Shown: one piece after another, positions 56,208 to 64,000 of the stretch
Numbering within the stretch: position 1 is the first letter of the stretch
Layout of the letters: each line of letters opens with the position of its first letter
NCBI GenBank assembly: GCA_037127315.1
Contig: JBBBDQ010000330.1
Span: 2,397,001-2,461,000 of the forward strand
Length of the DNA: 64,000 nt
Source of the DNA: Ascarosepion bandense
Taxonomy: Eukaryota; Mollusca; Cephalopoda; Sepiida; Sepiidae
Reading direction: 5' to 3'
Program-made: the position numbers and the translations under genes
Notes under the pieces: generated by a model
Database searches by the model: none
What the model saw: only the letters and a program-made list of their open reading frames with translations
What the model was told of the DNA's origin: nothing

Positions 56208-57115
56208 TTCTTCTTCTTCTATGTGCCCTGTCCCTTCAGGACGTAGGCGATCATGGATCTCCACGTCTCCCTATCCCTTGTGGCTCTTAGTATGTTTGCT
56301 CCTGTTGCTCCTGGCAACCCCCGTTCCGTCATCCACCTGATCAGACTCTGCAGATATGTTATCCGCTGCCTTCGTCTGTCTCTCCTTCCTTCTATCTGAC
56401 CAGTCAGTATCAGGTTCTCCAGGCTCTCCTTCCTCATTGCATGTCCCAGGAACTTCAGTTGTCTCTTCCTGATGCTCAGCATCAATTTCCTTTTTGTTGA
56501 CATTCTTTCTAACACTTCGTCGTTGCTTGTGTGCTCAGTCCACGATATCCGTAGCATCCTTCTGTAGAACCACATTTCGGCCGCTTCCAGTTTTTTCCTC
56601 ATTTTCGATGATATTGTCCAGCATTCACAGCCGTACTGACGAACTGACATCACGTAGCAGTCTAACACTCTTTTCTTCGTTTCTATTGAGATCTTCCTGT
56701 GTGTTAGTATTTTGCTCATCTTCTGGAACGCGTCCTTTGTCATGCCAATTCGCCTTCGGATCTCCGTGTCGCACTTTCCATCTCCTGTTAGAACACTTCC
56801 TAGGTACTTAAATTCTTGGACTTGTTTGATTCTGTTATCCCCCACCTGTATTTGGCATTTTGGGTTGTATCTTTTGCTGATGACCATGCACTCAGTTTTC
56901 TTAAAGTCTATTTGTAGTCCCTTCTTGTCACTCTCCACTGCTACTTTCTGTATGAGATCTTGCAGTTTCCTTTCCGTGTCCGCAATCAGTACTGTATCGT
57001 CCGCGTATCTTATGTTGTTCAGGTTGTGGCCTCCAATAATAAATCCTGGTGTGTCATCTAGGGTCCTCAAGATATTCTCGCTGTATAGGTTGAACAAATC
57101 CGGTGAAAAGACACA
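56208..57115 (-). mobile_element. Family B non-LTR retrotransposon, 5'-truncated copy with open frame
   Basis: Minus strand. The frame is open from [19 protein letters not shown] at 57112 to the stop at 56219-56221 (292 codons from Met 57097). It holds NNIRYADDTVLIADTERK (catalytic YADD at 57007-56996), [76 protein letters not shown] and MIAYVLKGQGT. The N-terminal endonuclease and RT fingers are missing; truncation is near 57115. A GAA tail follows at 56208-56218. It is very similar to the copy at 30199-31605 and looks recent. Role: RT of a target-primed retrotransposon. Not autonomous as it stands. Confidence 0.9.
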
Positions 57116-57119
57116 TTGT

Positions 57120-57262
57120 ATGTGTTACTGCGTTCATTCTTGCCAGTATGTGTACATACTTGTGTGTGTGTGCGTATGTGGGAGCGCACGCGGTGAAACT
57201 AGTGTATCTGGTCATTCTGTGTGCGTGTTGTGGTGTGTGTGGGAGGGTTATGATCTATTAAG
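57120..57262. repeat. GT-rich low-complexity sequence
   Basis: Interrupted GT runs (tgtgtgtgtgcgtatgtggg and similar) at the truncation point of the family B copy. Confidence 0.7.
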
Positions 57263-57264
57263 TG

Positions 57265-57930
57265 CTTTTGAGATCATCTTCAGAGGTGTGAGTTGTGGTA
57301 ACAAAAAATAACCTCAAAACTGTGTTGCTCGTTTGTTGAGAGTTGTTATGTTTTCATTAGTTACTTCAATCTGTCTTTTCACAAGGCTACGTTTAAATTG
57401 CAGGTAGTGTTATTATGATGAGCTGCGGGATTAAATAATGGAAAAATTGTGTATTTCTTTTATTCATGTCAGATTAAATAATTAGCAAACATTGTGTCTG
57501 CTTATTTTTAATAAAATCTGTTCATAATCACGGATAATCTTTGTCGTATTATAATTGAAAGATTTCAGAAATGAGTTATTATTTTTATTCATTTCTTGAT
57601 GTCCCCAAATACTTTCAGTCTCCTTCCAAGATCATCTTCAGGGGTGTGAGTTGTAACAAAAAAGAAAAAACAAAAAACAAAAAAAACAAAAAGAAAAACA
57701 AACAAAACAAACAAAAAAACTACAAAACTGTATTGCTCGTTTCTTGAGTGTTGTTAGGTTATCACTATTTACTTCAATCTGCTTTTTTCAGAAGGCTACT
57801 TTTAAATTACTAGGTGTTGGTGTTATGATGAGTTCTTGGATTATATAATTTAAAATTTATTATATTTAGGCAGCAAAGTTTCTTTTAGGCATGTTTTTAT
57901 TAAAAGTCAGCAGGCTCAGTTCTTCAATAT
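57265..57930 (+). repeat. Tandem duplication, unit about 360 bp
   Basis: gagatcatcttcagaggtgt near 57269 and aagatcatcttcaggggtgt near 57628, followed by matching tattgctcgtt or tgttgctcgtt, cacaaggctacgtttaaatt or cagaaggctacttttaaatt, and tattatgatgagctgc or gttatgatgagttctt. Part of a third unit may follow to 57930. An A/C-rich insert (57655-57722) separates the second unit. Confidence 0.8.
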
Positions 57931-57956
57931 ATATATATCACTACACAAAAATGTTT

Positions 57957-58002
57957 GGGTTTCGAAGCTAGCCCTATATGTGGACTGCTTTATCTTCAGG
58001 TG
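57957..58002 (-). ncRNA. Hammerhead-like motif between TA repeats
   Basis: Minus strand: CACCTGAAGATAAAGC, CCACATATAGGG loop region, TAGCTTCGAAACCC. Stem II is AAGC(AG)TCC...GG(G)CTAGCTT. GAAAC is exact; the first box is CUGAAGA. (TA)n lies about 20 nt 3' (57927-57938). Confidence 0.4.
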
Positions 58003-58012
58003 ATGCTTTTGA

Positions 58013-58017
<5 letters not shown>

Positions 58018-58087
<70 letters not shown>
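58018..58087. repeat. (TC)n-(TA)n microsatellite
   Basis: About 18 TC units followed by about 17 TA units. Confidence 0.95.
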
Positions 58088-58089
<2 letters not shown>

Positions 58090-59235
58090 GTTGTCACATA
58101 TTTTGTAAATAATTTAAATAGACAAATCGTATTTTTTCCAAAAAAAAAGGTACTACTTTTTTCGGTCAGCACCCTATCAGAAGAATCGTTAGCATCTAGT
58201 AAAATGTTAGCGAGAATCGTGGAGTCATAGACAAACTGGGATTAAATGAGGGACTACGATTAAAACACAATTTAGTATTTTAAAAAGTTGAGAAAAATAT
58301 AAAAGTGAGGGAAAATAGCAAAAACTACAATAAATAGTTCTAATGAACTAAAAATAACAAATATGGACTCCCATGACACCCAGTAAAATATTAAACAAAC
58401 GGATAAATATCGCTTTCTGTCTGCAAAAAGATGGTCTGTGTAATTAAATATATACTACCTCTGAAGTGTGTAGATGTTTCGCCAACCGTACTTTGCCCGA
58501 ATCAGTGTATATGTACGCACAATCTAGATTATCTAAAAAATGTTCCCCTTTTGTGGAATCCTGTGCCGTCTGCATCAGATGTGAACTACAGGTACACCCT
58601 GTCTGATATTTCCAGGCACATGTTGTGCAATACGCGTTTCAAGCGTTGATTGCTCCGCCATATGTAGTAAGCATCACGCTAACGTAAATTTATAAACGAC
58701 CAAACTATTTTGCAGATTATCTTTAGCAAACGAAGAAAACACGATGACAGTGTCCAAAACAACGCGTCGCGTGTTCTGACATTTGAAATACACGAAATAA
58801 CACTCTATTAGCTAAGATTTGGCTACTCACAAACACGACACATTCAGATACACCAGACACGAACCAGGACCTAACATAGGTAGACACTTAAAACTTTTAA
58901 CCATTAGCTCAATTGTACGTTTAATAACATTTTCCGCGTAACCATTAAATATTATTGAATGTTTGCTATTTCGCCATCATGCTTACAAGAAGAACACATC
59001 ATCATCATCATCATCATCATCACAATGAGCCAAAATTAAAATTAAATTCCAGGTTTTAGGAACATAAGAACTTCAATTGGTGGTTGGTCAATGTGGTGGA
59101 GTAGTTTTCGCACAGTAGGTGATAATCGTGATATGTCGGTTGCTAAGCGACTTTAACGTATCCAAAATGTTAGGAACTTGGTAATATTCCACTGAAAGCT
59201 GACTCCACAGTATTCGGCTAACTGCCGACTAATAT
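58090..59235. other. No recognised gene; (ATC)n at 58998-59022
   Basis: Mixed AT-rich sequence. A 72-codon plus frame (58431-58649) has no recognised domain. Confidence 0.5.
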
Positions 59236-59239
59236 CAAC

Positions 59240-59386
59240 TGCCTAGTAGTTCTACTGAACTCCAGTAGAAGTCTAAAGAACTCCCATGAACTTCCCAAGT
59301 ACTTCTTCCGTTAACTTCGTGTTAACTTTTATTAATATAGGAGGGAGAGTCCATTATCTGAGGAATAGGCGCATTTCACCATAACA
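59240..59386 (-). repeat. 3' LTR of the Gypsy-type element
   Basis: 147 bp. On minus it begins tgttatggtgaaatgcgcct and ends agtagaactactaggca. Very short for an LTR. Confidence 0.85.
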
Positions 59387-59479
59387 CCCCACTCCTAAAT
59401 TTTACTCCGCAGAGGTAAAACTTTATTTATATTTTTTTTACAGGCAATATAAATGAGAAAAAAAAAACAAAAAAAAACT

Positions 59480-60178
59480 TCACTTTCTTTTCGGCAAAAA
59501 CGTAGTATATCTCCTACGTTTTGGATCCACTTGTAATTTATCCGTTTCATTCCTTTTTCTTTTGGATCGGCGTATTTCCAGTAAAATTGTTGCTGGTGTT
59601 AGTAGTTCAAATGTGTCATAAATTACCCCCATCGGCGTTTCTTCCGTGGGACCGCTGTCAACCACGATCGAAGAGCGTCTTCTGATTGGGTTAATGTGCC
59701 TCTTGCACCTCAATTTTTCTCCTTTTACCAGGTACATCATGTTGCCGATCCGCTTGTCAGTTATTCCAATTTCCCAGAACGACTTGTTCTGTCTGTAGAC
59801 TTTGAAATAATTTTTTTCACCTGGGTTGTATTTTTTTATGTAAGTAAATCTTTCTCTGTCTGGCTTTGATTTTTTGGGCAATAACTTGTCGAATACAGAT
59901 CTAACCCTACGTGCGAACATCACTTCGGCAGGCGATTGTGAAGCTGGTGTTCCATTATTTGGAGTAATCCTGTATACTTGTAGGAATTTCTGTAGGGCTT
60001 CTGCGGGTATTTCTCTAGCTTTCTTTAAAGATCTTTTAAGGGTATCGACGAATCTTTCTGCTAACCCGTTTGAGCTTGGGTGATAGGGAGCTGGAGTAAT
60101 GTATTCTAAATTGTACTTCTTGCAGAAATCCTCAAGTGCTGTGTTTAACCTCGTTGAGAAATCGACACAAATACGAAT
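59480..60178 (-). pseudogene. RT start fused in frame to integrase C-terminus
   Basis: An open minus frame of 232 codons begins right after a TAA at 60181-60179. The first residues are IRICVDFSTRLNTALED, the conserved RT entry motif. It then passes directly into DFCKKYNLEYITPAPYHPSS and NGLAERFVDTLKRSL, the C-terminal half of the integrase core (the last Glu lies in AER), followed by YRITPNNGTPASQSPAEVMF and the integrase tail (YIKKYNPGEKNYFKVYRQNK, W-x-x-G-x-I) and a basic end (KRRRYTTFLPKRK). The stop is near 59480. RT palm, RNase H and the first two integrase acidic residues are absent. Junction near 60135. Confidence 0.8.
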
Positions 60179-60420
60179 TTATTTCGACTTTTTTCTTACG
60201 TATACTGTCGGTGTCTCACATTCGCTATACTGAACGTTTTCAGGTACACCGGTTTTCTCAAGTCTATCTAATTCCATATTTATCAAATCAATAGAAACAA
60301 ACGGCACATTACTTTTTAAATACCGTCTGAGCGTTTTCTTTCAATTGGAATTTTGCCTCCATCTTGGTACATGTTCCTAAACCTGGCGAGAAAACAGTAA
60401 GAGATGTTTCCTTTAGTTTA
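60179..60420 (-). pseudogene. RT N-terminal region of the Gypsy-type element
   Basis: Minus: LFSPGLGTCTKMEAKFQLKE, NAQTVFKK, then after a shift NMELDRLEKTGVPENVQYSE and TVYVRKKSK before the TAA. This is the segment between protease and RT palm in Gypsy-type pol. One frameshift and the TAA break it. Confidence 0.7.
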
Positions 60421-60421
60421 C

Positions 60422-60930
60422 TTATGAGTTTTCTGCCTCGTTATTTAAGCTTTCTACCTTATTACAAAAAGAATTAATTGGTAGATCCCATAATTGGAAT
60501 TCCGTTATCCAATTTTTACCAAGTAAATTTGTGGTGTCTTTGATAACAAATATTCTGACTTTTCGCGTTTTTTTATTTAATGTGACGTTTGTGACAAATT
60601 CTCCGATGAACTGAATCTTTTCACCCGTCACTGACCTCGCGTTTTATTCGTTTTTATTAACGTTGGTTTCCCCAACTTCTTCCACGTATTTAGATTTATA
60701 ATAGACAGACCCGACACAGTGTCGAGTTGCATTTTTATCTTTTTGTTGTTTATCTCGACTGTAACGAATTTTCTCGTTATTCCGTCTTCAACTTGGTTGG
60801 ACTTAACTTTTTTTATTTTTACGTCTTTATTTCTTGCTCTGCAGTCCGAGCTTTTGTGTCCCATTCTTCCGCAGTTGAAACATTTTTTGTTCCTAAAATT
60901 GCACTCTCTGTGCTAGTGTAATCCACCGCA
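60422..60930 (-). pseudogene. Gag zinc knuckles and aspartic protease
   Basis: Minus: FACGGLH-stop-HREC, then CFNCGRMGHKSSDC (a complete CCHC knuckle; the first knuckle has lost its first Cys and carries a TAG). The protease follows: VTVEINNKKIKMQLDTVSGL, SIINLNTW (the active site DTG reads DTV), and after a shift near 60630 EFVTNVTLNKKTRKVRIFVI with LLGKNWI, the protease C-terminal signature. The protease would process the polyprotein; the DTG change and the shift argue that it is dead. Confidence 0.75.
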
Positions 60931-61831
60931 AGCAAAAGACGGTTCCGGGAGTTATTGATTATTTTTCCTGGTATTTTTGTTTGATGATCTGCAATTTTAG
61001 TATTTTTTTGTTGTACTTTTTCCTTTGTACCGTACTTTCCTAATGTGTGAAATGCCAGACTGTTCAATCTTTTTTGCATCTTTGTTACGCTAATCTGTTT
61101 TGTACAATGCTCTGTCAAATCTTGTACTGTAATATTTGGGACGTTTTCTGATTTCGTCAGTACCATTTTTCTCATCTCTGCGTCTTTTTCTGATACGATG
61201 CCTTGAACGAATACCATGCACTTGAAATTGTTTGCGCTCAAATCGGCCAGCTTAAATTCTTTGCAAAGCTTGTTTACATTTGCTGCATATATTATGTAAT
61301 CTTGTTCGTCCTCCTTCATTAAATTCAAACATTTCCATCTCTTGTGGAACAGAAATGTTTTCTTGCTAAAATGTTCCGTTAATATATTTACCGCCTCGTT
61401 AATCTAAATCACAGGTCTTTTTAGGTAAAATATAATTTATCATTTTGCTATGTTCAGAAGTTCCTAACTTATTTAGAAGAAGTCTCAGTTTCTTTTTTTC
61501 TGACCACAAATAGCAGTTTACGGCATACACGTCTGTGTATTTTTTGTAATAATCTTCGAAAGTTACTTCTTCGTCTGTATTGTATGTGAAAGTCTCGATC
61601 GAGTTCCAAACTGTATTCCCTGAAAAAGAATCTTGAATATTTTTCTCTTCCCTTTTCTTAGTTACATCCAGAATTTTCTATTGAAATTTCATTTGCATCT
61701 GTACCATATTTTGTTGCAATTTTAACTGCTTGTCGAAAATTTCCTCTGGAATTTGCTTCTGGAATGTACTTCGCTGTTCTACAATTTTTGCTTTAAAAAA
61801 ATTCCTGAAATAAACCCTTAAATTCCTCCAT
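60931..61831 (-). pseudogene. Gag coding region of the Gypsy-type element
   Basis: Minus ATG at 61831-61829 (MEEFKGLFQEFF). A shift at a T-run follows, then NTDEEVTFEDYYKKYTDVYA and LRLLLNKLGTSEHSKMINYI, a TAG or shift near 61410, then the open frame 61328-60819 with DEQDYIIYAANVNKLCKEFK, LADLSANNFKCMVFVQG and TVQDLTEHCTKQISVTK. These are capsid-like gag motifs of invertebrate Gypsy elements. Two or three disruptions. Domain call is from context (upstream of CCHC knuckles). Confidence 0.7.
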
Positions 61832-62131
61832 TTTTATGCCAGAAATTTATACCAAGTCTTATGTTGTTGAGGTGGGGTCAGACGAATTCGTAATTCGTGA
61901 CCTATTGAGCAACTGTATATTGAGAATACAACAATATATATTTATATATATTACCTGTGCGAATTTCGTTGCCCAAAAATTGTCTTTTATAACTACTCCA
62001 CGCTTTTTGAAGTCTTCTGTGCAAAACTTTTGTTGCTTTGTGACTTCGAGATCTTGTTGTAAATGTATTCGTAACTTTGCAATTTTCTTCAGCCAACTGT
62101 CGTGTTGGTAATCTTTATTTGTCAAATATCT
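61832..62131 (-). other. 5' leader between LTR and gag
   Basis: Contains an 88-codon frame (62125-61859 minus) beginning TNKDYQHDSWLKKIAKLRIH, which looks protein-like but is not recognised. No convincing tRNA primer-binding site next to the LTR end. Confidence 0.5.
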
Positions 62132-62278
62132 TGCCTAGTAGTTCTACTGAACTCTAATAGAAGTCTAAAGAACTCCCATGAACATCCCAAGTACTTCTTC
62201 CGTTAACTTCGTGTTAAATCTTATTAATATAGGAGGGAGATTCCATTTTCTGAGGAATAGGTGTGTTTCCCCATAACA
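62132..62278 (-). repeat. 5' LTR of the Gypsy-type element
   Basis: 147 bp, the partner of 59240-59386, with about 11 mismatches by eye. Confidence 0.85.
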
Positions 62279-62279
62279 G

Positions 62280-62544
62280 TCAAGTAAATATAGTTTTACG
62301 ATAAACACTAGTGATGTAGGACACATTCATTCGCTATACAAGCACATCCAAGAAGAGTAAAGACGAATCACATTTCTTCTACATTCATTGTTTGATGTTA
62401 GTCAACAACATTTTTTCGGGTCCTAATATTCAAGGTGGGTTTTCTTGTTTGGTGCAACAAAATCCGCCTATACTCTCTTGTCCTTTATTTGGCTATATGT
62501 CTGTCTAAGCCACACTGAATAAATATGTATATATGAACAGATTG

Positions 62545-62592
<48 letters not shown>

Positions 62593-64000
62593 CTTCGAGT
62601 CACTATGTGCTATCCATTTTAGTTGTTGCTTCTATTGGAAGTCCTCAAGCGATCAGGTTTCTTTATTTGTTACAGTAAGCCCACGAGTTTCAAAAACGGA
62701 TGGTTCTCTCAAAGACCTAGATCCATCACTTGTTCTATTTTAACTATTTATATGAGAAAACAGTTGCATTCAGTTTACATTTTAGATATTTCTTAATGAT
62801 TTAGGCTCCATACATAACATTCAAGTTATGCACTAACATGAAATTTTAGATCTGACGAGGCTATTTAAGAACATGACTCGATATTTTAGGTTAATGTTTT
62901 GGTTGCATAGAAACGTGCGGTGTTGGTCGAAACTATCGTCATTCTACGTTAAATTTTCTTATTTCCTATGCTATATTTGTTATATCGGATCCATAAACCG
63001 AACAACTTCAAGAGTTTGGTATTTATTGATTCTACATCCTAAATGTTCATGATGGATTCAAGGTAGGAGTCATTACTGCTACCATTTCAATTCCAAATCT
63101 AGTTTTCTGTTTTGCGAAGGTTTTCAGTCCTACTTTTTAAAACACTTGGTAAGGAATGTTGATTTTTTTGTTCGTACCATCAGGTTGTTGTTTTTACGTC
63201 TCTTTGAGTATGAGCAAGAGGCTAATTTATGATTGATGTTCCAATCTGATTACACAGGTAAACTCCACTGTAAAAAAAAAAAAAAAAATAGTGTTTTACT
63301 AAAGGCCCGAGATCTTAAGGCGCAAATTGGTTCCTACAAGGAATAAAATTTGAGTAAAACATGTGGAGTTTATTTTGCTAAAAACTGATTGCGAGAGACG
63401 TGCTAAATACTCGGCGAGACATGGGAAATGTATGATAACATGTGAAATGAAAAGATTGACACACCTGTGCAGCTTTCTCGAACTTTCAAATAACACCTTG
63501 TATATTCGTACGTGAAATTAGTTTCGATTAATTCAGACAAGGCTACATAGACCTTGTGCATCGAAAAAGAAGGAGCCAGTGCGAGAGAGAGGAAGAAAAA
63601 AGTGTGAGAGTGTGTGAGAGAGAAAGAGAGAGGGTTATGGTGAGAGAATAAGAAAGAGAGAGAGAGAGAAAGTGAGAGCGAGAGCGAGAGCGAGAGAGAG
63701 AGAGAGAGAGAGAGAGAAAATCAGTGAAAGATTCTGAGAGCGAGGGAGAGATCAACCCAGTGGAGCTAATGATGGATGTTCATGTTCAGGAAAAGCTGGA
63801 ATTCTGAATGCTAATTTTCACAATTTTTCTTCTTGTTTTCACTAAGATTTGTGCTACAGATTTAGTAAATAGCGATGTACTGACAATTTATATATACATA
63901 TGAAAATTTATATATATAACATTAAATTCGCTATTAGTTAAAAAAACATTTGAATTTTCCATACCTCTTCCAATTCCAGAAACAAGAAATCTGTCGATGC
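62280..64000. other. No recognised gene; microsatellites
   Basis: (GATA)n at 62545-62592, an A run near 63271-63288 and a GA-rich tract at 63580-63740, where the minus frame is a low-complexity artefact. The rest is AT-rich without supported features. Confidence 0.6.

Larger units (their letters stand above)
59240..62278 (-). mobile_element. Compacted Gypsy-type LTR retrotransposon (3.04 kb)
   Basis: Two 147-bp direct repeats (59240-59386 and 62132-62278) with TG...CA ends when read on minus, bounding gag, zinc knuckles, protease, the start of RT and the end of integrase in the order of a Gypsy-type pol. Most of RT, all of RNase H and the integrase zinc finger and catalytic core are missing. 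I count about 11 mismatches between the LTRs. The flanks show tcaac on one side and gtcaa on the other, a shared TCAA offset by one base, so a target duplication is suggestive only. Confidence 0.85.

Noticed and set aside
56494..57311. Plus-strand frames of 105 and 199 codons
   Set aside because: Antisense to the family B coding region; no independent domain.

Overview
The window looks like intergenic, repeat-dense nuclear DNA from an invertebrate animal. It is AT-rich and full of dinucleotide microsatellites. It holds tRNA-derived SINEs, at least three non-LTR retrotransposon lineages, several mariner/IS630-type transposases, Penelope-like remnants and one short Gypsy-type LTR element. The SINE type and the density of TA/CA/GA repeats best suit a cephalopod mollusc such as an octopus or squid. 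That is inference, because no host gene or rRNA marks the species. I found no convincing exon of a host gene. Nearly every coding stretch is a transposon relic, mostly broken by stops, frameshifts or deletions.

Layout. 0-8 kb: non-LTR RT fragments (family A with a C2H2 finger tail, family C Jockey-like, family B with a GAA-repeat 3' tail and a SINE inside it), a mariner and a roughly 400-bp foldback. 8-14 kb: a 33-bp-arm hairpin, a Jockey-like element, a satellite of about 13 units carrying a family-B-like 3' motif, and a Penelope-like GIY-YIG remnant followed by a hammerhead-like motif. 14-30 kb: family B relics, SINEs (including a tandem pair), transposase fragments, a 19-bp inverted repeat pair and a hAT-like end. 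30-43 kb: a long family B copy lacking its YADD motif, three mariners and more SINEs; one mariner carries a retroposon with a CCAAA-repeat tail. 44-47.4 kb: two blocks of a 29/30-bp minisatellite. 48-57 kb: Jockey-like and family B copies, two more transposases and a cluster of hammerhead-like motifs beside TA tracts. 59.2-62.3 kb: a 3.04-kb Gypsy-type element with 147-bp LTRs, in which a deletion joins the start of RT to the end of integrase in one open frame.

These parts do not form a pathway. They are layers of parasitic elements, with SINEs and retroposons inserted into older RT and mariner copies. The threads most worth following are the recurrent CTGAnnA...GAAAC motifs near TA repeats, the satellite related to a retrotransposon end, the shared 3' tail of several retroposons, and the compacted Gypsy element.
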